28,131 nt of DNA. Source: a virus. The stretch covers positions 1 to 28,131 of the IMG/VR virus record IMGVR_UViG_3300049893_001380. The stretch is one strand, 5' to 3'. The notes under the pieces were generated by a model. The model saw only the letters and a program-made list of their open reading frames with translations, did not search any database and was not told the origin of the DNA. Within the stretch, counting starts at the first letter, position 1; every line of letters starts with the position of its first letter. Of the stretch, positions 6,396 through 14,562 are shown one piece after another. The position numbers were made by a program, and so were the translations under genes.

Positions 6396-7421
6396 TTATA
6401 ACCAAGAAATTACTCTTCCAGAAAATCTTTGGGAAACTATATTTTCTAAACTAACATTTTTAGCATTGTTCCCAAAAACCGCAATATTAATGCATGCCTT
6501 GTCTCCTTTAGACATCATTACATCAACAGAACGCCCTAATATGTTTATATCGCCCTTGTCATCCTCATTGTTGGAAGTTAATCCAGATTCTAAAGCCATT
6601 GTTTCTTGTAAAACATTTTCTCTATTATATCTGCATAAATTAACTACAAATGATGAATTAAAACCAGATCCAACTTTCAATACGCATCCTATCTTAAATT
6701 CTACTACGCAATTCTCTTTAGCGGTGTAGTATATGCCGTCAAAATCATTGCCTATATTTTTCTTAATGTCTCCATATGAAACATTAACGAAAGTTCCATC
6801 GCCAGTACAATTAGTTTGTGAGACGTTTTTTATCGCAACAAACAATGATGTTATAACGCTTGTCTTAACATCTATATATCCTCTAATTTCTGATAAGGAT
6901 TTGTTAACAGCCGATGTTGTTGCTAATAAATCATAACCATAAATTTTAGAATTAACGTGGTTTTCAATCTGATTAATTGTATGTTCAATTACTTCTCTGG
7001 TAACCACTTCCGAAGGATTAGGAAATGAATCAATTTTATTCTGAATCTCTCTAATTGCATCGTTTATATATCTATGAGTAGGCAACGAATCAATTTTAGA
7101 CAATTTATGTTCTATGTTGGTTTTTAATGCATCTACTTCTTCGTCTACATATTTATGCGTAGGCAATGAATTAACTTTAGATATAATGCTATCAATATAA
7201 TTTTTTAGTTTCTTTATCGATTCATCAACTAATTTGCAAACCGAAGGAAATTTTCCAGCATCTTTCTTAACTTTCTCAATCGTAAACGCAGAAATATCAT
7301 TAATAGAAGCGTTATATAGAACGTTTATTCCATTATCTATTTCTATTAATTCATCACCAGATATATGCGATAATCTAATTCCATCTCGTATTCTTAATGG
7401 AACTATTCCTTCTTCTGTCAT
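6396..7421 (-). CDS. Coiled-coil tail fibre with shared anchor and tip
   Basis: This is a 341-residue protein. Residues about 10-45 (IRDGIRLSHISGDELIEIDNG) align without gaps with the start of the neighbouring spike. Residues about 55-190 form a helical shaft with internal repeats: SLPTHKYVDEEVDAL, then SLPTHRYINDAIREI, then a diverged third copy SFPNPSEVVTREVIE. The last about 140 residues, ending RFSGRVISWL, look like the same C1q/TNF-type tip as in the neighbour (KGDKACINI / QGDTVELQG). It is likely a second, thinner receptor-binding fibre using the same attachment point. It is one gene upstream of the spike with a gap of only 12 bases. Confidence 0.75.
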   Translation of the reverse strand: MTEEGIVPLRIRDGIRLSHISGDELIEIDNGINVLYNASINDISAFTIEKVKKDAGKFPSVCKLVDESIKKLKNYIDSIISKVNSLPTHKYVDEEVDALKTNIEHKLSKIDSLPTHRYINDAIREIQNKIDSFPNPSEVVTREVIEHTINQIENHVNSKIYGYDLLATTSAVNKSLSEIRGYIDVKTSVITSLFVAIKNVSQTNCTGDGTFVNVSYGDIKKNIGNDFDGIYYTAKENCVVEFKIGCVLKVGSGFNSSFVVNLCRYNRENVLQETMALESGLTSNNEDDKGDINILGRSVDVMMSKGDKACINIAVFGNNAKNVSLENIVSQRFSGRVISWL

Positions 7422-7429
7422 TTATAAAC

Positions 7430-7618
7430 CTACGTATAATCAGAATCAGCGGTTATTCTATCATCCCCGGATGATGTAATTCTATCATTATCATCGGAAG
7501 TCTCTCTAAGGATTTCACCGAAAACGTGTGGAACAAGAGATTCATAATCAGTATTTGCAAAAACGCTTTTAACCATTGCAAGCGTTATTTTTCCAAATTT
7601 ACCATTGCTAAATAACAT
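7430..7618 (-). CDS. Small tail-associated protein with RIT repeat (copy 1)
   Basis: This 62-residue protein starts MLFSNGKFGKI and ends with two eight-residue units RITSSGDD and RITADSDY. Repeats of the form RIT..G(D) are common in unnamed phage tail genes beside fibres, by family recollection. Its first 11 residues nearly match the next gene (MLFNNGKVGKI), so the two arose by duplication. The start has a GAGGAT site. A role as fibre adaptor or small virion component is inferred from position only. Confidence 0.7.
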   Translation of the reverse strand: MLFSNGKFGKITLAMVKSVFANTDYESLVPHVFGEILRETSDDNDRITSSGDDRITADSDYT

Positions 7619-7629
7619 AGACTAATCCT

Positions 7630-7821
7630 CTATATTTCCTCGGCATCACCAGCTGGAAGCCTATAGCCCCCATTAGCTCCTAATCTCATCTCTCCTCCAG
7701 CTGACATTCTGGAAAATCCTGATATTATAGCTAATGGTGGAGCATCGTAATTACCACCAGAGAATAGCCCTTTAGTTATAACATAAAGTATTTTCCCAAC
7801 TTTGCCATTATTGAATAGCAT
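7630..7821 (-). CDS. Small tail-associated protein with RIT-like repeat (copy 2)
   Basis: This 63-residue paralogue of the gene at 7430-7618 has the same opening (MLFNNGKVGKI). Its C-terminal eight-residue units have drifted to RMSAGGEM, RLGANGGY and RLPAGDAE, so the repeat register R-hydrophobic-small-x-x-G is kept but Thr is lost. Its start overlaps the end of the previous gene by 14 bases. It is rich in Gly and Ala. The function is unknown; context is the tail-fibre module. Confidence 0.7.
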   Translation of the reverse strand: MLFNNGKVGKILYVITKGLFSGGNYDAPPLAIISGFSRMSAGGEMRLGANGGYRLPAGDAEEI

Positions 7822-8149
7822 AGAATTGCACGCCTACTTCTGCTGTTGTATCATCAGTAACAAAATGGATAACATCACCAGCATTAACTCTAAGTCCCGC
7901 AGGGTTCATAGCAGAACGAGAAATCGCGAATGTTCCTGTTGGCAATGATGCTGGCTCATTAACAGACACCCATACCACTGTACCAGGCTCTATACCAAAA
8001 ATAGCGTTAAAAACTTTAGCATCAGACGGAACTGTTACTGATTGATCAACAGCAGTTGCTAAATTAACAGAATATTTTGTATCAGATATTGGCAGGATAA
8101 AATCTACAAATCCATTAATATCTCTGGTCATATTCATTTTAGTTGTCAT
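7808..8149 (-). CDS. Small beta-rich structural protein in fibre module
   Basis: This 113-residue protein has a regular alternation of strands (VDFILPISDTKYSVNLATA, PGTVVWVSVNEPASLP, GDVIHFVTDDTTAEVGVQFY) and no membrane segment or cysteine. It reads like a small beta-sandwich. A GAGGAAAAAAT ribosome site precedes the start. It lies between the collar-type fibre and the two RIT proteins, so it is most likely a virion component of the tail tip or a fibre adaptor. I do not recognise the family. Confidence 0.65.
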   Translation of the reverse strand: MTTKMNMTRDINGFVDFILPISDTKYSVNLATAVDQSVTVPSDAKVFNAIFGIEPGTVVWVSVNEPASLPTGTFAISRSAMNPAGLRVNAGDVIHFVTDDTTAEVGVQFYAIQ

Positions 8150-8160
8150 ATTTTTTCCTC

Positions 8161-10503
8161 TTAATATTTAATTACTGGCATTATATAAACGTTATAATCG
8201 TTAGTTTGGCTTCCACCATATTCAAATTCTGAAACACGACCTGTTTCTGTTTGAAGCGATGTCTCAGTTCCAGCTACCTCTGGAAGATTTGCGCCAGGAC
8301 CATATATACTATGGTAATGGTTTTCTACTTGCCAAAACTGGGTAGATCCAAGAGAATCTCCTGCAAGAGCGGCGCACCATGAAGAACGAGATGCAACGTC
8401 AGGATCTCTATTGCTAGTTTCTCCATGGCTCCAAAATCTTGGATTTAATCCTCTAAAATCTGGGAATTGGTAATACATCTTGTTAACAGCAATCATTGTT
8501 TTAGATGCAACTTGGGAAATCGTTTCATTTCCAATAAGGCTGACTAATATACCAATAGCTCCAGGAACGGCTGGGTCTGTCCCAACTCCATTTTTTTGAT
8601 ACCATACATAAAAATATCCGCTGGATGGCGTATGGAAAGTGAAATATGATCCAGCAGTTATTGCCGTTGCTGCTAAAGGCTTAATATTAGCTATATAGTA
8701 TCCTGCCGTTGTATCTTTTATTATTTGCTGCAAATCTGCAATAGTATGAGTAGATAATAGATTTATTCTAACTCCAGTACCTCCGGGAGCTGGATCAGTT
8801 CCTACTCCATCAATAGTAAACCAGAAATAGTAGTTTATAACTGTGTCGGCGTAATTGAAGTATCTTCCAGCACTAGGCATGACCGCACCGGTCACAATCG
8901 TTACGATATCTGAATTTAACAGCGCTGTACTAACCCTAAATGAATCTACAGTAAAAGGACTACTACCAGCTGAATATGATAATATTGTATTTTTAGCTAT
9001 AGAATCAAGGTATATTTTACCAGTAGAATCTATGCTTGATCTTACTAAATATCCACTCGATCCTAATGCAACATTTGTAAATGTAAATCCTGTTGGCACT
9101 GATCCATCTGCAACTGGGGTCATTAACCCAGGAGAATTAGTGGTCAACAAAAGATTGCCTGCTGCAGTTGATCTACACCAAGCAAAACCAGCTCCTGTTC
9201 CATATTTTGGGAGGTTTGCAGTATTATCAAATATCTTTGCTTGTAATCTAGCATAAGGTATGCCATTAGAATCGTATGCGCTTGCTCTTACCATGGTTCC
9301 ATCGCATTCATGCTCTCCTATTCCAGGCGTCGAATCTGCGCGTAAGAATATCTTCCCTATATCAGCATCTGAATAAGATAGACCATTTGGAGTTAAAACC
9401 ACTGGCAGATAAAGATTCATTCCATCAGCTGTAGGATTAATAGAATTAGTATTAAAAAGGGAGCCTGTATAGAATTCTTCGTCTGCCATTATAGGAAATT
9501 GATTTAGCGATAGCTCTCCTACACATAATGCAAAATTTGTAAATGAGCAATCAAATGTAACGCTTGGTGATAATGATATTAAAATCTCAACGTAGTCATC
9601 ATCATTAGTTCCCAATATCTTTCCATCATTAGTTCCAAATATAAATGAGACATTATAGTCCTGATACGATGTTCCTATAGACAGAGCAGATTTAACAGTA
9701 ACTATTTCTGTCGCGCTAGGGCTTCCACCAGTTCCATAGAATTTCTTAATTATTATATCTACTGGAAATGATGAACCAGAATTGCTTTTAGCAGTAAAAA
9801 ACAATGTATATTGATTAGTTGCAGAAGCAAATTTATTTACATCAGGAAATCTATACCCAAAATATTTAAATGAATCAGATAGATTTGGGAAAGAACATTT
9901 TATGTTGCATACATACCTAGGATATGAAACCGGAGCAGAAGTTACTGAACCGAATCTTGTAAAAGTAACGTAATCAGTAGCGGTGCTTCCCGTAGATCTA
10001 TCATAAAACCACCCACCAGGTGTAATCGCAGTAGAAGCAGAAGCAATAAGACCGCTATTAGGCAATGAATCTCTAACTTTAAATTGCCCATTTGTGATGT
10101 AGTTCTTTTGCCCTATATCGCTACTTTCTAATATTCCAATATTAGGCTGCCCTTCTCTTGTCCATTGCAATACTGCTGGAGATCCATGGCCATCATTGCT
10201 ATAAACAGTAATATAATATAACTCTATATCTCCATTGGCATTATATGGAAGAGCGTAAGGAATTATATCATTCCCAGAAGCATCCACAAAGCATCCAGCA
10301 TCGTTTAAGACGCATGGATTAGGTAATGGAACGTACGTATAGTTAGGCGGTGTTCCGCTTAGTTTATATACAGTCTTTAACTCTGTTCTTGCCTGATCTT
10401 TATAGAAAGTTACTATGCCAGCAGATAATGGAAGGCCTGTGTCTTTATCTACAAAGTAAGTTTCTAAATAATTCAATGGTACATAATTTAAATCTAAACC
10501 CAT
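8161..10503 (-). CDS. Large tail fibre with collar-type C-terminus
   Basis: This 780-residue protein has an N-terminal attachment-type module (1-130, with LETYFVDKDTGLPLSAGIVT, a 'DxxTGxPLxxGxV..Y' pattern seen in phage fibres). A beta-rich shaft follows. Two copies of a module carry GVGTDPA-PG..G near 566-590 and 639-668, apparently an internal duplication. The C-terminus has DFRGLNPRFW (682-691), GDSLGSTQFWQVENHYH (715-731) and the ending NVYIMPVIKY, which matches the tail-collar pattern, where the fibre commonly ends '...NV.VM..IKY'. It probably binds the receptor. A GGGGG site precedes the start, one base after the upstream stop. Confidence 0.8.
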   Translation of the reverse strand: MGLDLNYVPLNYLETYFVDKDTGLPLSAGIVTFYKDQARTELKTVYKLSGTPPNYTYVPLPNPCVLNDAGCFVDASGNDIIPYALPYNANGDIELYYITVYSNDGHGSPAVLQWTREGQPNIGILESSDIGQKNYITNGQFKVRDSLPNSGLIASASTAITPGGWFYDRSTGSTATDYVTFTRFGSVTSAPVSYPRYVCNIKCSFPNLSDSFKYFGYRFPDVNKFASATNQYTLFFTAKSNSGSSFPVDIIIKKFYGTGGSPSATEIVTVKSALSIGTSYQDYNVSFIFGTNDGKILGTNDDDYVEILISLSPSVTFDCSFTNFALCVGELSLNQFPIMADEEFYTGSLFNTNSINPTADGMNLYLPVVLTPNGLSYSDADIGKIFLRADSTPGIGEHECDGTMVRASAYDSNGIPYARLQAKIFDNTANLPKYGTGAGFAWCRSTAAGNLLLTTNSPGLMTPVADGSVPTGFTFTNVALGSSGYLVRSSIDSTGKIYLDSIAKNTILSYSAGSSPFTVDSFRVSTALLNSDIVTIVTGAVMPSAGRYFNYADTVINYYFWFTIDGVGTDPAPGGTGVRINLLSTHTIADLQQIIKDTTAGYYIANIKPLAATAITAGSYFTFHTPSSGYFYVWYQKNGVGTDPAVPGAIGILVSLIGNETISQVASKTMIAVNKMYYQFPDFRGLNPRFWSHGETSNRDPDVASRSSWCAALAGDSLGSTQFWQVENHYHSIYGPGANLPEVAGTETSLQTETGRVSEFEYGGSQTNDYNVYIMPVIKY

Positions 10504-10504
10504 A

Positions 10505-11980
10505 TTATCCCCCTATCAAATGCTTTAATCCAGATGGCAAAGCAGCAGCACCAGCTATTCCAGCTCCAATCTTTGCTCCAGTCTTCATTCTATTAAATTT
10601 CCTTAAATTCTTTTCTAAATTTCCTATCTGTTCTTCTAATGCCTTAGACTTAAATTGACCTAATCCTTTAGATTCTAATCCTTGAGCAACTTTTAATATA
10701 TTTTCAGGAGTAATGTCTTTAATTCTTCCAAATTCATTATACATAAGTTTATTTTGCAAACTTTCACCCATATCTTCCACAAGTTTTGGGGCACTTTCTG
10801 AAGATAGAATTGATTTTAAAGATTCCATTATCTTCTTAGGATTTTTAATATCTCCAGTAGAAATCCTTGCTAATAAAGAATTGCTCTCATATGGAGCTAC
10901 ATTCTCAGCCCATCCTTTTGCTGTATCTGCGAATTTCTTTGCCAAATTACCTGATGGATCTGTTTTGTCAAAATGAGATTTCATTTGTTTTTTTAGAGCA
11001 GAGTAAGCTTCGTTATAATAATGAAGCTTATCATTTCCCTCTTCAGTTAGAGTCTTGGCGGCTTGCTGAGCTTCTAACCGTCTTTTTTCTCCTCCAATCC
11101 TCTTTAACAAAGAATGTGCTTTTTCTACAGTTGGATTCTCCATAAATTCTTTATTATATTTCTTTATGCTTGCCCCATATCCTTTAATTACATCAGGATC
11201 AAGCTTTGAATATTCGTTTAACTCTATAATATCTTTATTTACTGGTCTAAATATATTGTCATATTCATTTCCCCATTTTTTTTGTGCAGCTCTATATGTT
11301 TCTTCTGTTTGATTAGCTATATCAAGAGCGTTTTGTTCCAAATTCTTACCGTCCCTAAGACTTTCAATTAATGATTCTGCTTGTTTCTGAGGTCTTCCTT
11401 TCCACAATGATTTTGCGCCTTTAAAAGCAGGAGCAATAAGCTCTCCGCCAGCTGATAATGTGGCACCTATCCCAGCGCCTTTCAATCTGTCTTCAGGACT
11501 TACAGCGGCTCCTGCGGCAGCTCCACCAGCAATTCCTCTTAAAGCTCCACCAAGTCCTTTCGCTTGCATTGCTTTTGATAAAAGTGATTGGGCCGGAGCA
11601 AGAGCGCCTAATAATTCTCCACCAGCATAATAACCGCCAATGTCTCCACCAATCTTCCCAGCCTCATATGCCGCACCTTCTCCGCTTTTAGGTCTCAAGA
11701 TTCCTAATGAGTACATTTTAGCAAGAGCATCTCCTGCCCCTAGCACGCCTTGTGTTAATGGATGTCTAGCTAATTCATGTATAGGATCTGCATTAGAAGT
11801 GTCACCAAATCCAAGTTTTTCATACCAAGTAGGTTGACGTTGCATTTGTTGTTGTGGCTGAATCTGTTGAGCATTAGATTCTATGCCAAATTCTTTAAAT
11901 AAATTCTTTGGTTGATTTTGTCCTTCTAACTCCTCTTGTCGGGAACTTATCCCCATTTCTTTAAATAAATTTCTTGGCAT
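10505..11980 (-). CDS. Putative DNA-ejection protein (P22 gp16 position)
   Basis: I start this 491-residue protein at MPRNLFKEMG, with GAGGAA upstream and a stop-N-ATG junction with the previous gene; the open frame continues 15 codons upstream without such a site. The N-terminus repeats NLFKE(M/F)GI(S/E)S twice (about 3-12 and 25-35). Residues about 120-190 are Gly/Ala-rich and amphipathic (GALRGIAGGAAAGAAVSPED, GGDIGGYYAGGELLGALAP), as expected for a protein that inserts into or crosses membranes. The remainder is long charged helix, closing with GAKIGAGIAGAAALPSG. It is third of three genes at the place of P22 gp7, gp20 and gp16. The assignment is by order, size and composition. Confidence 0.6.
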   Translation of the reverse strand: MPRNLFKEMGISSRQEELEGQNQPKNLFKEFGIESNAQQIQPQQQMQRQPTWYEKLGFGDTSNADPIHELARHPLTQGVLGAGDALAKMYSLGILRPKSGEGAAYEAGKIGGDIGGYYAGGELLGALAPAQSLLSKAMQAKGLGGALRGIAGGAAAGAAVSPEDRLKGAGIGATLSAGGELIAPAFKGAKSLWKGRPQKQAESLIESLRDGKNLEQNALDIANQTEETYRAAQKKWGNEYDNIFRPVNKDIIELNEYSKLDPDVIKGYGASIKKYNKEFMENPTVEKAHSLLKRIGGEKRRLEAQQAAKTLTEEGNDKLHYYNEAYSALKKQMKSHFDKTDPSGNLAKKFADTAKGWAENVAPYESNSLLARISTGDIKNPKKIMESLKSILSSESAPKLVEDMGESLQNKLMYNEFGRIKDITPENILKVAQGLESKGLGQFKSKALEEQIGNLEKNLRKFNRMKTGAKIGAGIAGAAALPSGLKHLIGG

Positions 11981-11981
11981 A

Positions 11982-13439
11982 TTAATATTCCTCGCGCATA
12001 CCTTGATTAAGCTGCATACCTTCAATTTGCTGGCTTAACTGACCAAGCTGATCTTCCAAATTAGATTTCTTTTTGTTTCTTATCTGATCTAGCCTTCTCT
12101 TTACCTCTTCGACAGATATTCCTTCTTCTTTAGCTGTATGCCTTATATCTTCTTCGGAAAACTCACTAGTTTCTGAAGATCTAGATTGAGCTGATTGGCT
12201 ATATCCTCTAGCATTAGCTTTATTAGCAGCTCCAACCATTGTGTTTATAAGCTTGTTTGCATAATTTTGAGCTCCCATATAATCTTCTGGAGATATAGTT
12301 AATCCTGGTATTTTAATATTACTTAATGATGATTCAGTTATAGACTTTATTGCCTCTATGCCTAACTGAGCGCCTGCCATAGCTCTAAATCTGACTCCTG
12401 ATATTTCTGGCATTACAATCATAGCGCCCAAGAATTTTTGTCTTTCTGTTGGAGTTGCTGAAGATAAAGCCCTATTAATATCTGATCCAGATATATTTGA
12501 TCCTCCTTTAGTTGAGAACGCATCCATTAAATCTTTTACAGAATAATTTCCAAGTTTTCTTGCATAAGGTGCTATAGCCTTTGTAATTTCTGGCATAACT
12601 GAATCTATCTCAGCTGAAGCGGCTTTACGTTGCTGAATCATTGCTCTTTCTTTTGCGCCAGCAGGATAAATAGGATCTGGCATATTTCTTCTGTCAAAGC
12701 CTTTTTCTTCTGCTAATTGAAAGATTGATTTTCCTTCCATTAATTTAGTGGCTGCTTCTGCTGGGTCATATCCCATTCCTGAAGCCTGCGCAATTAATCC
12801 AGTCTTTTGGTCAATAGGAAGAGATCTATAAGCCATAGATTGCGACATTTTATCTAGATAATTTGCTCTAGCAGATTTATTGTGTTGTTCTTGAGCTATT
12901 CCAGCTTTCAACATATCTGCTAATGAACCTTGATTACGCAAAGGTTGTCCTTCCATTTGCCTACCTGCTTGCCCTTCTATTTGCCCACTACCAAGCTCAG
13001 GATGTTGTTGCAGATGGATCATTGCCCCTATTTGTCCAGCTAAACCACTAGCACCTAACAATGGATTTTGTCTTCTAAAGGCTCCTTCTCGTATTTTTTC
13101 TCTTATCTCGTCAATTTGAGAACTTGCCTTAGGATCATACCATTGAATCTCCTTTTTCTGTAAAGGCAACGTTCCTTCTAGTATTTGCCTTACTAAAGCG
13201 GCTTTATGCGGAGCATCTTGTTGCAGCGATGCTAATTCTGCTCGCGCTCCAGGTTCAACAAACGGCATAAGCAATTGGCTTTTTTTATTAGCTAACTGAG
13301 ATTTTATAAGCTCTTCTTGCAAACTAGGCTCAAGATATTTTTGTCTAGATGTCTGTTCTTTTAAAGAAGCTCCTGTCTTTAGGCCTTCTAATAGCTTAGC
13401 GCCTAGTTCTGTGCTATATATTGGAAAATTCAATGGCAT
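11982..13439 (-). CDS. Putative DNA-ejection protein (P22 gp20 position)
   Basis: This 485-residue, largely helical protein is rich in Gln, Ala and Glu, with no signal peptide. A Gln-rich zone lies at about 150-190, and the C-terminus is acidic and helical (SEEDIRHTAKEEGISVEEVK). The size is close to P22 gp20 (about 470 residues as I recall), and it stands between the gp7-like and gp16-like candidates. P22 ejection proteins leave the virion with the DNA and build a channel through the cell envelope. No sequence motif proves this here. A TAGGAGTTGAAAA ribosome site precedes the start. Confidence 0.55.
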   Translation of the reverse strand: MPLNFPIYSTELGAKLLEGLKTGASLKEQTSRQKYLEPSLQEELIKSQLANKKSQLLMPFVEPGARAELASLQQDAPHKAALVRQILEGTLPLQKKEIQWYDPKASSQIDEIREKIREGAFRRQNPLLGASGLAGQIGAMIHLQQHPELGSGQIEGQAGRQMEGQPLRNQGSLADMLKAGIAQEQHNKSARANYLDKMSQSMAYRSLPIDQKTGLIAQASGMGYDPAEAATKLMEGKSIFQLAEEKGFDRRNMPDPIYPAGAKERAMIQQRKAASAEIDSVMPEITKAIAPYARKLGNYSVKDLMDAFSTKGGSNISGSDINRALSSATPTERQKFLGAMIVMPEISGVRFRAMAGAQLGIEAIKSITESSLSNIKIPGLTISPEDYMGAQNYANKLINTMVGAANKANARGYSQSAQSRSSETSEFSEEDIRHTAKEEGISVEEVKRRLDQIRNKKKSNLEDQLGQLSQQIEGMQLNQGMREEY

Positions 13440-13456
13440 TTTTCAACTCCTATTAT

Positions 13457-14056
13457 TTACAGTATCGAGCCCAATACACCTATAGCTCCGCCTAATGTAT
13501 CTGCCCAATTCTTATTCTTGCTTGCGGCTCCTGAATAAGCTAGGTTAGCTTGAGATTCCAGAACATCCTTTAATGATTGAGCCATTTGCCCAGATGCGCC
13601 ATAACCTAATTGATTAATGTCTCCCATGCCACCAAGACCCATGCCATACATTCTCATCATTTGATTAGCATAGTCGCCAAAATCTTGGCTCTGCAACCCT
13701 GTTAGGATGCGCATAAGCTCTTGTTGTTCTTGAGGACTTCCTACCATGCCTCCAGCAGAAGCTGCTTGGTTCATTCCACGCACGGCCTCATCTCTTTGGA
13801 ACTGATAGTTAGGTGACGCTTGATATCCTCTTGTTAATTTAGTAAACAAATCTCCTGGTCCCTCAATTAAACTGCGATATTGCTCCATTAGAGTAGGAAG
13901 AGCTTCTCTACCTGCATTGACGTATGGATCGTAGTAAGGCTTAATTTGGCCTGGGATTTGTTCTAGATATTTGTTAGCTTCTTTAGCAGGGTCTTTTTTG
14001 TTCCCCAATAAACCGCCAACAAGTCCCGCTCCTGCTCCAATTAATGATCCTAGCAT
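13457..14056 (-). CDS. Putative DNA-transfer/ejection protein (P22 gp7 position)
   Basis: This 199-residue protein opens with a glycine-zipper segment (MLGSLIGAGAGLVGGLLGNK). Next comes a region of the form SPNYQFQRDEAVRGMNQAAS, familiar from short virion proteins of P22-like phages. A Met/Gly-rich zone (MRMYGMGLGGMGDINQ) follows, and the end is hydrophobic (LGGAIGVLGSIL). Both ends could insert in a membrane. It is the first of three genes at the ejection-protein position. P22 gp7 is of similar length (about 230 residues). A GAGGTGAATT site precedes the start. Confidence 0.65.
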   Translation of the reverse strand: MLGSLIGAGAGLVGGLLGNKKDPAKEANKYLEQIPGQIKPYYDPYVNAGREALPTLMEQYRSLIEGPGDLFTKLTRGYQASPNYQFQRDEAVRGMNQAASAGGMVGSPQEQQELMRILTGLQSQDFGDYANQMMRMYGMGLGGMGDINQLGYGASGQMAQSLKDVLESQANLAYSGAASKNKNWADTLGGAIGVLGSIL

Positions 14057-14081
14057 AATTCACCTCGTATTTATTTAAAAT

Positions 14082-14306
14082 TTATTGCCAAATAAAATTA
14101 GAAAATTTTTCAATATCTTCTGCCGCATCTTCTAGTATATCTTCAATGTTTTGTTTTTCTTGTGCTGAAGTATTCTCTTCATAGTTAGGAGATAATTTTG
14201 CCGCATTACAAATATTTATCGCCATATTATATGATCCAATTAAATCGTTAGTTATTTTATATCTAATCAAGTATATAAATTTTGATATATCGTCCGGTCT
14301 TGTCAT
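14082..14306 (-). CDS. Small acidic hypothetical protein
   Basis: This 74-residue protein is helical and becomes acidic toward the end (TSAQEKQNIEDILEDAAEDI). There is no membrane segment or cysteine pair. An AGGTGC site lies just before the start and only seven bases separate it from the gene upstream. In P22 this place holds gp14, a small virion-morphogenesis factor; the correspondence is positional only. Confidence 0.6.
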   Translation of the reverse strand: MTRPDDISKFIYLIRYKITNDLIGSYNMAINICNAAKLSPNYEENTSAQEKQNIEDILEDAAEDIEKFSNFIWQ

Positions 14307-14313
14307 ATAGCAC

Positions 14314-14562
14314 CTATAAATTATTTTTATGATTATAAATACATTCGTCTAAATCAATTTTTTCGCTATCTGTTAAAGCCATATCATCAAATACCACAGT
14401 TGCTAAATCATTAGAACAAAATACACGAAATTTCTTGTTAGGGAACAAGATCTCTATTTCTTGAGCAAGCAATATTTTGTTTCCTTGCCCATCAACGCGA
14501 GCTGGATTGTCTATATTATAAGCATTATCAACAATTTCTCTTGTGTAGTAATATTTATACAT
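14314..14562 (-). CDS. Small hypothetical protein
   Basis: This 82-residue protein begins MYKYYYTREIVDNAYNID and has strands such as KKFRVFCSNDLATVVFDD in the middle, suggesting a small alpha/beta fold. It overlaps the end of the fibre gene by eight bases in another frame, so it is translationally linked to it. I recognise no family. Its place between tail fibre and ejection genes suggests a morphogenesis role. Confidence 0.6.
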   Translation of the reverse strand: MYKYYYTREIVDNAYNIDNPARVDGQGNKILLAQEIEILFPNKKFRVFCSNDLATVVFDDMALTDSEKIDLDECIYNHKNNL

